DNA of 64,000 nt. It comes from an uncultured Saprospiraceae bacterium (GTDB lineage Bacteria > Bacteroidota > Bacteroidia > Chitinophagales > Saprospiraceae). The translations under genes and the position numbers were made by a program. Position 1 is the first letter of the stretch. Each line of letters begins with the position of its first letter. The notes under the pieces are model-generated. The model saw only the letters and a program-made list of their open reading frames with translations, ran no database searches and was not told where the DNA came from. Of the stretch, positions 55,572 to 64,000 are shown one piece after another. The DNA is taken from the NCBI GenBank assembly GCA_937928405.1, contig CALFWZ010000066.1:62001-126000 (forward strand), written 5' to 3'.

Positions 55572-56807
55572 TTACACTTCTACCCCACTGCTCACCAACT
55601 TCGCCACTACTCGACCACTAGCCATGGCCGCATTCAAGGAGCTATTTGCCAAGTAATCACCACAACAGAGAATACCTGGCGCTAGTTTAACCCTAGTTTC
55701 AGAAGGTTGGTATGTTAGATCACTGACTTGCGGCAAGGCTTTTTTGATATGGAACATTTTTAATAATTCTCCTGCTGTAATCTTACAGTGTGTGGCTAAT
55801 TCTGTTTTGACTTGTTGCACCATATCAGCTGCGGACAGGTCGTGATTTTTAACTACCGTTACAGAAAGAATCACGGTATTTTCTTCGTTCTTATTTCCAT
55901 ACACATCATTTAGGTAGTGAAAATTATTTACTAGCGTATCCTTGCCGGGTAGTAGGCCAATAATTGGATCTTCCAAAACGGATTTTGGAGCTTGAAAATA
56001 AAGATTATAACAGGATTTCCACGCGGTAGGTTTAAGATCTTTTTTGATAAAAAATGGAGATGGATCCGTAGCGATAATGATCTGCTCGGCCCTTAGTACT
56101 TCTCCTGATTCTAAATAGACTTGATGACCTTCAATCCGGTTGACCACAGCTTTAAAACGAATCGTTGTTTGCGTAAGCTGATCCGCCAATTGATCGGGAA
56201 TCGCCTGCATCCCTTTGCGAGGAAGAGCGGCGTATCCATTGCCAAACATTTTATAAACAAATTCAAACATTCGACTCGAAGTCTCTAAATTTTCTTCTAG
56301 ATAAATTCCTGCAAAAAACGGTTGAAAGAAATCTCCGATCATTTCCTCAGAGAATCCATAATCTTGCAGGTACGCTATGGTTGTTATTTCAGGGGCAGCA
56401 AAAATATCTTCGATGCTTTTCTTTTTTAATACTAAAGATAATTGTAAGATCAATCGTTTGTCATTAACAGACCCTACGTCTGCAAAAGTTGTCGGCCAGA
56501 GAAAGGAAACATCCCGCATTGGATCACCGATTTTTTCCATTTTCCCTTTTTTGAAGACAACACTACCTGGTAAAAAATTGATCAAGTCTAATTTTTCATA
56601 ATCAAGATAATGTTGAGCTTCAGGATATTCGGTAAGTAAAACTTGGAATCCATGATCGGCAGGAAATCCATTCAGATCGTCGGATTTTACACGACCGCCT
56701 ACTCGATCTGTTGCTTCGAGGATAGTGGGTGCATACCCAGTTTTTTCTAATTCAATAGCGGCCACCAAACCGGAAACGCCGGCGCCAATGATGATTGGGT
56801 TTTTCAT
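55572..56807 (-). CDS. FAD-dependent amine-oxidase/protoporphyrinogen-oxidase-like enzyme
   Basis: 411 residues. The N-terminal GAGVSGLVAAIELE dinucleotide-binding loop and EATDRVGGRVKSD (the second FAD motif of the amine oxidase family) are clear. The C-terminal GILCCGDYLANSSLNAAMASGRVVAKLV is the closing FAD motif. Related enzymes desaturate carotenoids, oxidise amines or handle porphyrins; the substrate is not assigned. The SRPBCC gene lies immediately upstream, with a hairpin between them. Confidence 0.85.
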   Translation of the reverse strand: MKNPIIIGAGVSGLVAAIELEKTGYAPTILEATDRVGGRVKSDDLNGFPADHGFQVLLTEYPEAQHYLDYEKLDLINFLPGSVVFKKGKMEKIGDPMRDVSFLWPTTFADVGSVNDKRLILQLSLVLKKKSIEDIFAAPEITTIAYLQDYGFSEEMIGDFFQPFFAGIYLEENLETSSRMFEFVYKMFGNGYAALPRKGMQAIPDQLADQLTQTTIRFKAVVNRIEGHQVYLESGEVLRAEQIIIATDPSPFFIKKDLKPTAWKSCYNLYFQAPKSVLEDPIIGLLPGKDTLVNNFHYLNDVYGNKNEENTVILSVTVVKNHDLSAADMVQQVKTELATHCKITAGELLKMFHIKKALPQVSDLTYQPSETRVKLAPGILCCGDYLANSSLNAAMASGRVVAKLVSSGVEV

Positions 56808-56821
56808 AGTCTAATTGAGTT

Positions 56822-56850
56822 TTGAGTTGGTGAGTTTTTCACCAACTCAA
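56822..56850 (-). terminator. 12-bp hairpin between SRPBCC and FAD-oxidase genes
   Basis: TTGAGTTGGTGA (56822-56833) and TCACCAACTCAA (56839-56850) form a perfect stem with a 5-nt loop, 18 bp after the SRPBCC stop. The arm sequence resembles the GAGTTAACGAGTTTTTGG-type leader before the adaptor gene at 27010. Confidence 0.55.
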
Positions 56851-56867
56851 TAAATCTGTAATTTATC

Positions 56868-57311
56868 CTAAACCAAATTTTTAAAATAATCTTTGTAGAT
56901 TTTTTTCCGAGGATAGAAACCTAGAAAGATGGCGGGATATAAAAGCAAAGATAGGATAAAGTTGCTGCCAGTAAAAGTAATATCATCAATTATTATAGAA
57001 TTTTGGTCATCTACTCGCTCTACGATATGGCGATGGGTCCAAGTTGCTAACGGCCAAGGTAGTTTTACCCCGACATCCACAAACCAAGCACGTTGATCGG
57101 TTACTTCGTCTTCCACGATATCACTGATCCATTCAGCTTTCACAGGACTAAGAAATTGAATATGGACTTTGTCTCCTTTTTGAGAACCTGTAAATTCTTT
57201 GATGACCATCTTGCCGACAGGTGGTTTGAGCGCTTCGAATAAGCGACGATCGAAGGCGGCCATGACTTTTTTATAATTTCCGGAGACAGGTGTTTTTAGG
57301 ACTAGGTTCAT
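56868..57311 (-). CDS. SRPBCC-family ligand-binding protein
   Basis: 147 residues with START/Bet v1-like features: beta strand, KPPVGKMVIKEFTGSQKGDKVHIQFL, a VDVGVKLPWPLATWTHRHIVE stretch and a C-terminal hydrophobic helix (LSLLLYPAIFLGFYP). Similar proteins bind hydrophobic ligands. Adjacency to the FAD oxidase (same direction, about 60 bp apart) suggests a shared lipid or isoprenoid role, which is inference. Confidence 0.7.
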   Translation of the reverse strand: MNLVLKTPVSGNYKKVMAAFDRRLFEALKPPVGKMVIKEFTGSQKGDKVHIQFLSPVKAEWISDIVEDEVTDQRAWFVDVGVKLPWPLATWTHRHIVERVDDQNSIIIDDITFTGSNFILSLLLYPAIFLGFYPRKKIYKDYFKNLV

Positions 57312-57824
57312 TTTATTTTATTACGTTTTCATAGGGAACAAGTGATGGGGAGAATTGTTGAGGTGCACTTATAATGATGAAGTTGGTAGGTATTACTTAA
57401 CGGATCATTTGATATTTTATCAGATATGATATAGTGTAAATATCTTCAATGAAAAATATTTCAAAAATATTTGTGTTTTATTTTTTATTTATAAAACAAT
57501 TTATTAATTTGCGATTAGGTTGTCCTAGCTAGTACAGAAGCGAAGACAGATGCAGGATTTTTTAATTCTTAGTGAATCCATCTGCCCGGCCAGCAGGTTC
57601 ACAGCGCGCTTATTTTTTTAGATTTTTTTTATATAGCTAAAGTGGGGTTTTGTCCTGCGTTAGGGTGGCGAAGCTGTACAAGCTCATAGACTTCGTCAGG
57701 AATTTGGTGTTGGTTTGGCTCGTTGCAAGGCGGGTAGGTACAGACCTTCGGTCAAATTCAAGGGGTGGGCCCACCCGGAGGGTGTAGTGTTTTATTCTCA
57801 ATATTATTGTTTAATTGCCAATAT
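57312..57824. other. 513-bp spacer with palindromes, no gene
   Basis: The first half is AT-rich and the second half GC-rich. It holds a CTGCCCGGCCAGCAGG palindrome (about 57583-57598), a GACC-TTC-GGTC hairpin (57743-57753) and a perfect 14-bp palindrome, GGGTGGGCCCACCC (57763-57776). Short frames here lack start context and protein-like composition. It might encode a structured RNA or be a mosaic of repeats. Confidence 0.5.
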
Positions 57825-58886
57825 TTACGCTGGCTGCAATCCTCCCACCTGCTCAATCTTACGCGTTCGCTCCTTCAAAAAAGCAATGACTTCTTCCTCA
57901 GATTGATAAGCATCATTAATATTCACAAATTTGCTAGCCAAAATATCATATCGTTTTAACATCAACCAAAGCCATACTTCTTGAAAATCCATTCCCACAA
58001 AAACAATGGCTTTGTTTTCCACGTACTTATCTTTATTTTTTAAAAAATCAGTTGGCATATCCGTCCAGTGACGATGCGGGCTGAGGTGGTGACCGATATG
58101 ATAACCATCGTTAAAGCAACGACGATTATAAAGGCTATTGATACAAGTGATGCTATTTCTATAGTTGTTGGCCGGATCATTGGCGTCGATAAAAGCGTGT
58201 TGCCCCCAGTTTCCGGCCATCATAGAAAATCGAATAATGATAAAAGGCAAAATAAAAACAATCATCGTCGCTTGCCAGCTAATAAAACAAAGCACCCCTG
58301 CTAACAATAAAAAACTAAATTCTCCTCGCACCACTCTTTTAATAAAGTCTGAGCGTTCTCTTTTCTTAAAATAACTAATCAATTCCAAAACGCCAATAAA
58401 TAAAAACACACCGAAGTAATGCATAAACCCTCGAAAACTATCTCGCTGATATTTCATGGTCGAAGACTTATCAGCTTCTAAATTATTTTCAGCATGGTGC
58501 ATACCAATATGATGACTAAAATAAGTTTCAGGAGATTGTCCCATAAAAGGTCCCAACACCCAAGGAATATAATGATTCCCCCAATTATGTTCTCGCTTAA
58601 AAAATGGTCGATGACTCGTGTTGTGCAACATTAACGTATAGGGTCCTAAAAAATAAATCATCATCACTAAGTAAGCGATAGAGGCTCCACCCCAATACCA
58701 GCCCGTCAGAACATTGGTGTAAAGAAGCACCGCAAAAGGAATTTGAATAAAGGTAACTTGTAGACAAAGCCAGATAAAAGGCAGATCTCGCTCATCACGA
58801 ATCAAGCGCAGAAAAAATTTCTCCAGTCCATTATAGCTCGTTTTTTTCTCGAAGGTAGGATCCGTTATTTTCTCTAGTTTGACCAT
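57825..58886 (-). CDS. membrane fatty-acid desaturase
   Basis: 353 residues with four or more transmembrane helices and three His boxes of the di-iron desaturase family: HNTSH (about 88), HHIGMHH (about 130) and GYHIGHHLSPH (about 265). It introduces double bonds into membrane acyl chains or a related lipid. Length is typical. A GCCGGC palindrome and TTGTTGAA repeats lie directly upstream of the ATG. Confidence 0.9.
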   Translation of the reverse strand: MVKLEKITDPTFEKKTSYNGLEKFFLRLIRDERDLPFIWLCLQVTFIQIPFAVLLYTNVLTGWYWGGASIAYLVMMIYFLGPYTLMLHNTSHRPFFKREHNWGNHYIPWVLGPFMGQSPETYFSHHIGMHHAENNLEADKSSTMKYQRDSFRGFMHYFGVFLFIGVLELISYFKKRERSDFIKRVVRGEFSFLLLAGVLCFISWQATMIVFILPFIIIRFSMMAGNWGQHAFIDANDPANNYRNSITCINSLYNRRCFNDGYHIGHHLSPHRHWTDMPTDFLKNKDKYVENKAIVFVGMDFQEVWLWLMLKRYDILASKFVNINDAYQSEEEVIAFLKERTRKIEQVGGLQPA

Positions 58887-58903
58887 AGTTTTGAATTGTT
58901 GAA

Positions 58904-58955
58904 CCTGCCTTTGCCGGCAGGCAAGTTGTTGAATTGTTGAATTGTTGAGTTCTTT
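58904..58955. repeat. GCCGGC palindrome joined to TTGTTGAA repeats
   Basis: CCTGCCTTTGCCGGCAGGCA (58904-58923) is followed by three near-perfect copies of TTGTTGAA (58926-58948). The same combination, palindrome next to TTCAAC-type repeats, occurs at 63600-63645. Confidence 0.6.
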
Positions 58956-59157
58956 AACGTGTAATGTTTGATTTTACAGTATAAGTCACTCAAATTTTCA
59001 AGATAACAAAGATAGAGAAAAACTGGTAAAGAAAAGCTGTATGCCCCTTGTTCAAGCTGTCAGAACAAGGTAAAAAGTCGAGGTTATTTTTTTATTAAAA
59101 CATCCAATCCAAGGTAAAGAATATTGGACATCCACAATATTCAAGATTGATTTCCTT

Positions 59158-60498
59158 CTAAAAGCGCAGCGTAAATACCGTTCCTTCATCCAATTCTGAA
59201 AGTACGGCAAGACTCCCCTTGTGCATTTGCATAATTTGTCTCGAGAGGCTGAGTCCAATTCCAGAACCTTCTTTTTTGGTGGTAAAAAAGGGCATAAAAA
59301 TCTGACCTATTTTTTCTTCATCAATACCTGGTCCATTGTCTACTACTCGAATAACAGGAGATTGGTTGGAGAGGCGTTCGAGTCGTAGGATAATTTCTGG
59401 ATCGGCTTGTTTTTGTTCGCCAGCGACTGCTTCGATCGCATTCTTCACCAAATTGATCAATACTTGTTCAATAAGTCCGGGATCGGCTTCGATGAATACT
59501 GGCTTTTCAGGTAAGACCATTTTAAAATCAATTGCTTTGTCCGCAAATACTGGGCGAAATAACATCTCTACGCGTCGCAACATTTCCCGCGCATCGACCG
59601 TCTCAAAAGTCGGCAAAGGAACACGCGTTAAATTGCGGTAAGTTTCGGTAAACTTCAGAAGGGCTTCGCTACGACGATTGATGGTTTTTAAGGCCATCCG
59701 AATATCCGCTAATTCTGGCTCGGTCAGCGGTTCATCTTCTTGTAACATACTTTCCATAGTCGTAGCGAGAGAAGCAATGGGGGTAACAGAATTCATGATT
59801 TCATGCGTCAGTACTCTAATTAATTTTTGCCAAGAGATCAGTTCTTGTTCTTCCAATTCTCCGTGGATATTCTGTAAAGAAACCAACTTGAAGGCATTTT
59901 TTTTCATTTTAAACTCCACCGCTTGCAAAGACAATTGTAACAACTCATTGTCAACATTTATTTTTACCAATTCACGGTCCCCGTGCTCTAATTTCTTGAT
60001 CGTTTCAAAGAGCATATCATCTACTTGTTTAAGATAATAAACATCTAGCAAATAGGGTTTTTTCAAAATTTCCTTTAGCCGTTTATTCATTAAAACCACT
60101 TTATCATCTTCATCAAAACATAACAAACCTACATCTACATTTTCTACTATTGTTTGCAGATAATTATGATTGGCTTCTTGTTCGGAACGAATATTTAAAA
60201 ATTTCTGATTGATTTGATTAAAGGCTTCGTAAAGCTCCCCAAAGGTTTTCCCTTTATGATGTCCCGAATAAGTTGCGGAAAAATCTTCGTACTTGATACC
60301 TAATAAAAATGAAGTAAAATCTCGATTGGTCTGATCAACATACCGAACAATCTGCCAAACAACTATCACAAGAATCAATGCTAGAATAAAAATCGTCACG
60401 TAATGATCCGTATTTTGATAGAAATAAACCAACGCGAGTACCAACCCGATTAAGAGCAGTAGGCGAATGAAGAGATTGAATTTAAAATTCTTAAGCAT
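59158..60498 (-). CDS. NtrB-like sensor histidine kinase
   Basis: 446 residues: two N-terminal transmembrane helices (about 10-55), a PAS-like segment (about 105-215), a dimerisation domain with phospho-accepting His232 (VLTHEIMNSVTP) and a catalytic domain with N box (LVKNAIEA), G1 (VVDNGPGID) and G2 (GSGIGLSLSRQI). It is predicted to phosphorylate the NtrC-like regulator encoded upstream at 60645-62018. Confidence 0.92.
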   Translation of the reverse strand: MLKNFKFNLFIRLLLLIGLVLALVYFYQNTDHYVTIFILALILVIVVWQIVRYVDQTNRDFTSFLLGIKYEDFSATYSGHHKGKTFGELYEAFNQINQKFLNIRSEQEANHNYLQTIVENVDVGLLCFDEDDKVVLMNKRLKEILKKPYLLDVYYLKQVDDMLFETIKKLEHGDRELVKINVDNELLQLSLQAVEFKMKKNAFKLVSLQNIHGELEEQELISWQKLIRVLTHEIMNSVTPIASLATTMESMLQEDEPLTEPELADIRMALKTINRRSEALLKFTETYRNLTRVPLPTFETVDAREMLRRVEMLFRPVFADKAIDFKMVLPEKPVFIEADPGLIEQVLINLVKNAIEAVAGEQKQADPEIILRLERLSNQSPVIRVVDNGPGIDEEKIGQIFMPFFTTKKEGSGIGLSLSRQIMQMHKGSLAVLSELDEGTVFTLRF

Positions 60499-60644
60499 CT
60501 TTTTGTTGATTTGTTGAATGGTTGATATTGTTAATGTGGTACTTTCATATTGGCAGAGAGATCGTTATGGTAGAATCACGTTAGAAATTATTTCTATTTT
60601 ATAAAAATGACTCAACCATTCAACACCTCAACCATTCAACATTT

Positions 60645-61115
60645 CTAAAGTCCATGTTTTTCCATTCTACGATAAAGGGCTGCGCGTGTAATGCCGAGTT
60701 CCAAGGCTGCTTTGCTGATATTACCTTTATGTTTAGTGAGCGTTCTTTTGATGGCCCATTGTTCTAGTTCTTCCAAATTATAATTTTCTAGCGCAGCAGA
60801 TTGATCGGCTTCGTTGGGTTTTAAAAACATAAAATCTTCCGGCTGCAGTGAATTTCCTTCGCTAAGTATGACGGCCCTTTCTACGGCGTGTCGTAATTCG
60901 CGAATATTACCTGGCCAACTATAATCCAATAATTTATTTTTGGACGCGGCGGAAAGCTTCAAATCTGATTTTTGATATTTCCGAGAAAACAGGCTCAAGT
61001 AGTGTTCACTTAATAAGGTTATGTCTTCGCCTCTTTCGCGTAAGGATGGCAACATTAATTCAACCGTATTAATTCGATATAATAAGTCTTGTCGAAAGCG
61101 GCCTTCTTTCACCAT
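60645..61115 (-). pseudogene. C-terminal part of interrupted NtrC-like regulator
   Basis: It continues the AAA+ domain after a TAA at 61119-61121 in the same frame: EMVKEGRFRQDLLYRINTVELMLPSLRER, a conserved sigma-54-activator segment that includes sensor/arginine-finger residues. It ends in a Fis-type helix-turn-helix (NISKAALELGITRAALYRR). Without it the N-terminal fragment could not bind DNA. Confidence 0.85.
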
Positions 61116-61118
61116 TTC

Positions 61119-62018
61119 TTACAGTGGCATATTGGTCGCACAAATGAGTCGAATATCTACTTGCTGAGATTCACTGGAACCAACTTTTTGAATTTTTCTA
61201 TTTTGCAAAACCGTCAAAAGCTTGGCCTGTAATGGCAACGATAAATTACCAATTTCATCCAAAAACAAAGTTCCACCCGAAGCCACCTCAAAGCGTCCCG
61301 TCCGATCTTGGTAAGCATCGGTAAAAGCTCCTTTCACATGGCCAAACAATTCACTTTCAAATAAAGACTCCGGTATAGCGCCCAAATCTACACTGATAAA
61401 AACTTCTTCCGACCGAGGAGAGGCTCGATGTAATGCCCGCGCGATTAGTTCTTTTCCGGTTCCATTTTCTCCAAGGATTAAAATATTCGCATCTGTTTTT
61501 CCAACCTTATCAATCGTTTTAAATACTTTTTTCATCGGGTCGGATTCTCCGATAATTTCAGTAAAAGACTGATCTATGGTATCAGAAAGTGCCTTTTGTT
61601 TTTGTTCGAGTTTATTAACTGTCCTACGCGTTTTATTGAGTTCGTAAACTGTCAAAATAGTAGAAAGCAATTTTTGGTTACGCCACGGTTTTTCTACAAA
61701 TTCAATGGCGCCAAGTTTGATAGCTTCGACCGCTAAATCAACATCTGCGAAAGCCGTGATGACGATAACACTGGCATCAGGTTTAAGTTCTAGAATTTTT
61801 TCCAGCCACCGCAATCCGTCGTTACCACTGGTTTCTCCTTTTCGATAATTCATATCTAAAAGAATAACGTCGTAATCTTCCTTACGCAGCAACCGAGGAA
61901 TGAGATTAGGATTGTGTTCAGTATGTACTAGAGCAACCTGATTACGTAAAAACATCCGGAGAGATAAGAGGATATCTTCTTCATCGTCGATAATCAACAC
62001 TTTTGCGGGTGAGGCCAT
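61119..62018 (-). CDS. NtrC-like sigma-54 response regulator, cut by in-frame stop
   Basis: Receiver domain (about 5-115) with the acidic pocket DDEED and phospho-Asp55 (LLDMNY), followed by an AAA+ domain with Walker A GENGTGKE (about 183-190), the GAFTDA loop (230-235, variant of GAFTGA common in this phylum) and Walker B LFLDEIG. The frame ends in CATNMPL followed by TAA, then EMVKEGRF. Homologues have an aromatic residue here, so a TAC/TAT to TAA change is likely. The intact protein would be 457 residues. Divergent from the efflux operon it probably controls. Confidence 0.85.
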   Translation of the reverse strand: MASPAKVLIIDDEEDILLSLRMFLRNQVALVHTEHNPNLIPRLLRKEDYDVILLDMNYRKGETSGNDGLRWLEKILELKPDASVIVITAFADVDLAVEAIKLGAIEFVEKPWRNQKLLSTILTVYELNKTRRTVNKLEQKQKALSDTIDQSFTEIIGESDPMKKVFKTIDKVGKTDANILILGENGTGKELIARALHRASPRSEEVFISVDLGAIPESLFESELFGHVKGAFTDAYQDRTGRFEVASGGTLFLDEIGNLSLPLQAKLLTVLQNRKIQKVGSSESQQVDIRLICATNMPL

Positions 62019-62180
62019 ATTTTCATTTTTGGTGGTTAATAAACTTGCGCTACCATTATCCCCTAGATTAGCGCTGTCTCAAGAAGCTTTGCTTCAAATA
62101 GATAAATAATCGCAGTAAGCAATAATAGGTGAGTGTCCCCTTACAAAGACCACAATCTAATCAATAAGTTGCAGAAAATT

Positions 62181-62216
62181 GTTCATTAATGAACACTTTG
62201 CGTCCGTTAATGAACG
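62181..62216. promoter_or_regulatory. tandem enhancer-type dyads for the NtrC-like regulator
   Basis: A perfect palindrome, GTTCATTAATGAAC (62181-62194), and a second, partly degenerate copy, GTTAATGAAC (62206-62215), are offset by exactly 21 bp (two helical turns). They lie about 65-100 bp upstream of the sigma-54-type promoter, the normal place for enhancer-binding-protein sites. Confidence 0.65.
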
Positions 62217-62280
62217 CCTAAAATTTCAAATGATAAAAAAAAATGAATACAATCAACTAACAATCAGCTATTTATATTTC

Positions 62281-62296
62281 TGGCATACCCATTGAC
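62281..62296 (+). promoter_or_regulatory. sigma-54-type promoter of efflux operon
   Basis: TGGCATACCCATTGAC fits TGGCACG-N4-TTGCW in spacing, with TGGCA and TTG intact. The -12 GC reads GA. Transcription would start about 27 bp before the ATG at 62333. Confidence 0.65.
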
Positions 62297-62332
62297 AAGA
62301 AGAAGATAAATCGAACAAGTAATGCCAAACTT

Positions 62333-63583
62333 ATGGATAAGAAAATAGAAAAGAAAAAATTTCCACTAAAAAAGATCATCCCCGCCCTTTTAGCAATTGG
62401 GGTCTTTACTTTTTTAATCTCGGCCATATATCGAGACGCCGGAACGAGTCGGCTAAACGTAGAAAAAGAAAGACTGCTGATAGATACTATTCAAACGGGA
62501 CCTTTCCAAGAATTTACGCCTATCACTGGGGTTGTACAACCCATTAAGACCGTTTATATTGGCGCACTAGAAGGAGGACAGGTAGAAGAGATTTTTGTGG
62601 AGGATGGTACTTTTGTAAAAAAAGGTCAGCCGCTTTTACGCCTTTCCAACTCAGACTTGCAAGTTAGTTACCTAAATCAAGAAGCGAATATTGTTTCTCA
62701 AATTAATCAGATTCGTTCTAGTAGTATTATGATGGAAAATCAAAGTCTGTCCTTACAAGAACAAGCACTTGACGCTGATTATCGACTTATTCAATCCAAA
62801 AGAAAATTAGACCGTAATCGTGATTTGGTAAAAGATGAAATTATTTCTAAAGTAGAATTTCAAGAAAACGAAGACGAATTTAATTACTTAAAACGTCGTA
62901 CCAAACAACTTAAAAAGAATCTAGAAAAAGACTCTATGTTTCAGGATTTTCAATCTCAACAAATGGCTTCTACCCTAGACCTTATGCAACGCAATCTAGC
63001 CATCTCTAAAGCAAGTTTAGAAAACTTAATTATCAAAGCTCCCATTGACGGACAACTCTCCGCACTCGATAAAGAAATTGGAGAATTGATTTCCAAAGGA
63101 GAAAAAATCGCCCAAATTGATTTGCTAGATAATTTTAAAGTCCGAGCCCGAATCGATGAATTTTATATCTCTCGCGTTTTTCCTGGGCAAACAGGTTCTT
63201 TTAAATTTGCCAACGAGGTGCACGAATTGGTTATTAAAAAAATCTATCCTGATGTTACCAATGGTTCTTTCGAAGTAGATCTAATCTTTACCAGCACACC
63301 TCCTAAAACCATCAAGAGAGGCCAAACCGTCAGCATCCCACTTTCCTTGAGTACCGAAACACAAGCTGTTCTACTCGAACGAGGCAGCTTCTACCAAACG
63401 ACCGCTGGCAACTGGATATATGTGTTAGATCCAACCACCAATACCGCCTATAAAAAAGAAATTAAAATTGGTCGTCAAAATCCTAAATACTACGAAGTCG
63501 TCCAAGGCCTGAAACCCGGTGATATTGTCATCACTAGTAGCTATGAAAATTTTAATGAAAAAGATAAACTAGTATTAAAGTAG
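62333..63583 (+). CDS. HlyD/MacA-type periplasmic adaptor (second operon)
   Basis: 416 residues: one membrane helix (about 14-34), lipoyl domain halves (GALEGGQVEEIFVEDGTFVKKGQPLLRL and LIIKAPIDGQLSALDKEIGELISKGEKIAQI), a coiled-coil hairpin of about 120 residues between them, then beta-barrel and membrane-proximal domains. It would link an ABC permease to an outer-membrane channel. It is the first gene of an operon with the ATPase at 63658. Control by the adjacent NtrC-like regulator and sigma-54 is inferred from the spacer. Confidence 0.9.
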   Translation: MDKKIEKKKFPLKKIIPALLAIGVFTFLISAIYRDAGTSRLNVEKERLLIDTIQTGPFQEFTPITGVVQPIKTVYIGALEGGQVEEIFVEDGTFVKKGQPLLRLSNSDLQVSYLNQEANIVSQINQIRSSSIMMENQSLSLQEQALDADYRLIQSKRKLDRNRDLVKDEIISKVEFQENEDEFNYLKRRTKQLKKNLEKDSMFQDFQSQQMASTLDLMQRNLAISKASLENLIIKAPIDGQLSALDKEIGELISKGEKIAQIDLLDNFKVRARIDEFYISRVFPGQTGSFKFANEVHELVIKKIYPDVTNGSFEVDLIFTSTPPKTIKRGQTVSIPLSLSTETQAVLLERGSFYQTTAGNWIYVLDPTTNTAYKKEIKIGRQNPKYYEVVQGLKPGDIVITSSYENFNEKDKLVLK

Positions 63584-63599
63584 ACAAATTAATTAACGA

Positions 63600-63645
63600 T
63601 TCAACAACTAGCCTGCCGGCAAAAGCAGGTTCAACGATTCAACAA
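63600..63645. repeat. TTCAACGATTCAACA repeats around GCCGGC palindrome
   Basis: CGATTCAACAA at about 63597 and 63634 flanks GCCTGCCGGCAAAAGCAGG (63611-63629), in the 74-bp spacer inside the efflux operon. The same two repeat types are joined at 58904-58955. Confidence 0.55.
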
Positions 63646-63657
63646 AATAAATAAAAA

Positions 63658-64000
63658 ATGATTCGAACTAACAAATTAAAAAAAGTCTATCGGACCGAAG
63701 AGATTGAAACTACGGCTCTCAACGAAGTAGACTTACACATCCAGTCCGGAGAGTTTGTATCCATCATGGGACCCTCTGGCTGTGGTAAGTCCACCCTCTT
63801 AAACATTCTAGGATTAATCGACAATCCCAGTAGTGGTGAGTATTATTTTTTGGACGAAGAAGTCAGTAAATACTCTGAGCGACAACGATCCAATTTGCGT
63901 AAGCATAATATCGGATTTATTTTCCAAAGCTTTAATCTGATCGACGAACTGAGTGTATATGAAAACGTGGAACTGCCTATGTTATATACGAAAGTTCCTG
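63658..64000 (+). CDS. ABC transporter ATPase (partial, runs off window)
   Basis: First 114 residues of a MacB/LolD-type ATPase: Walker A GPSGCGKST (about 38-46) and Q-loop FQSFNLIDE. The signature and Walker B lie beyond the window. It is paired with the adaptor upstream. Confidence 0.92.
   Translation, partial: MIRTNKLKKVYRTEEIETTALNEVDLHIQSGEFVSIMGPSGCGKSTLLNILGLIDNPSSGEYYFLDEEVSKYSERQRSNLRKHNIGFIFQSFNLIDELSVYENVELPMLYTKVP

Overview
The window looks like a chromosomal stretch of a Bacteroidota bacterium, most probably a marine or aquatic member of the Saprospiria/Lewinella-like lineage. The phylum call rests on several signs: an Oar-type SusC-like TonB-dependent receptor, an S46 dipeptidyl peptidase, secreted proteins with type IX secretion C-terminal sorting domains, an HYC_CC_PP-type metal protein, many lipoproteins with short leaders, few Shine-Dalgarno sequences, and promoters of the TTTG-N19-TAnnTTTG type. 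The genus is inference. Base composition is AT-rich, apart from a few short GC-rich intergenic islands. I found no rRNA, tRNA, CRISPR array, prophage or intact insertion sequence.

Layout. 0-4.2 kb: two small orphan genes and a TonB-dependent receptor interrupted by an in-frame TAA. 4.5-9.1 kb: a PRMT-like methyltransferase, a 2OG-Fe dioxygenase and a DPP11-like S46 peptidase. 9.2-11.2 kb: a bacterial PH-domain gene pair. 11.5-16.2 kb: a secreted M12-type metalloprotease and a PL7 alginate lyase lipoprotein. 16.4-25.5 kb: a DegS-like protease, a membrane protein plus lipoprotein pair, an S9 peptidase and two secreted unknowns. 25.8-30.5 kb: a MacAB-like efflux operon (ATPase, two permeases, adaptor). 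30.7-43 kb: mostly housekeeping and sugar metabolism (Nudix-type regulator, threonine aldolase, FG-GAP secreted protein, glucose-6-phosphate isomerase, YraN, CvfB, AI-2E-family permease, gluconokinase, HAD phosphatase, sugar-lactone oxidase). 43.3-46 kb: a two-subunit Mo/2Fe-2S hydroxylase. 46-52.3 kb: a glycosyltransferase, an Omp85-type barrel, an ECF-like sigma factor with a large membrane-anchored partner, and small envelope proteins. 52.5-57.3 kb: an NHL lipoprotein, a double-HMA metallochaperone, a barrel protein, a Cys/His-rich HYC protein, a flavin amine-oxidase-like enzyme and an SRPBCC protein. 57.8-64 kb: a fatty-acid desaturase, an NtrB/NtrC-like two-component system, and the divergent start of a second efflux operon that runs off the window.

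The best-supported regulatory circuit is at the right end. The NtrC-like regulator faces the adaptor/ABC operon across a 314-bp spacer. That spacer carries two dyads 21 bp apart and a sigma-54-type promoter at 62281-62296. The regulator gene itself carries an in-frame TAA, the second such lesion in the window.

A second possible circuit is a 13-bp dyad, ATTGGTCAACCAA. It occurs twice in tandem upstream of the alginate lyase and once just inside the start of a regulator with a degenerate Nudix box.

The spacers are rich in dispersed repeats: GCCGGC-centred palindromes, TTCAACCATTCAAC-type repeats, ATATTGGATATTCAAT-type repeats, and two related long hairpins that each sit between convergent genes. 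I did not see a clear defence island or biosynthetic cluster. The more unusual items are the repeats and regulatory DNA, the two nonsense codons, the membrane protein ending in a gliding-type (CHU_C-like) motif, and the sigma factor/593-codon envelope protein pair.
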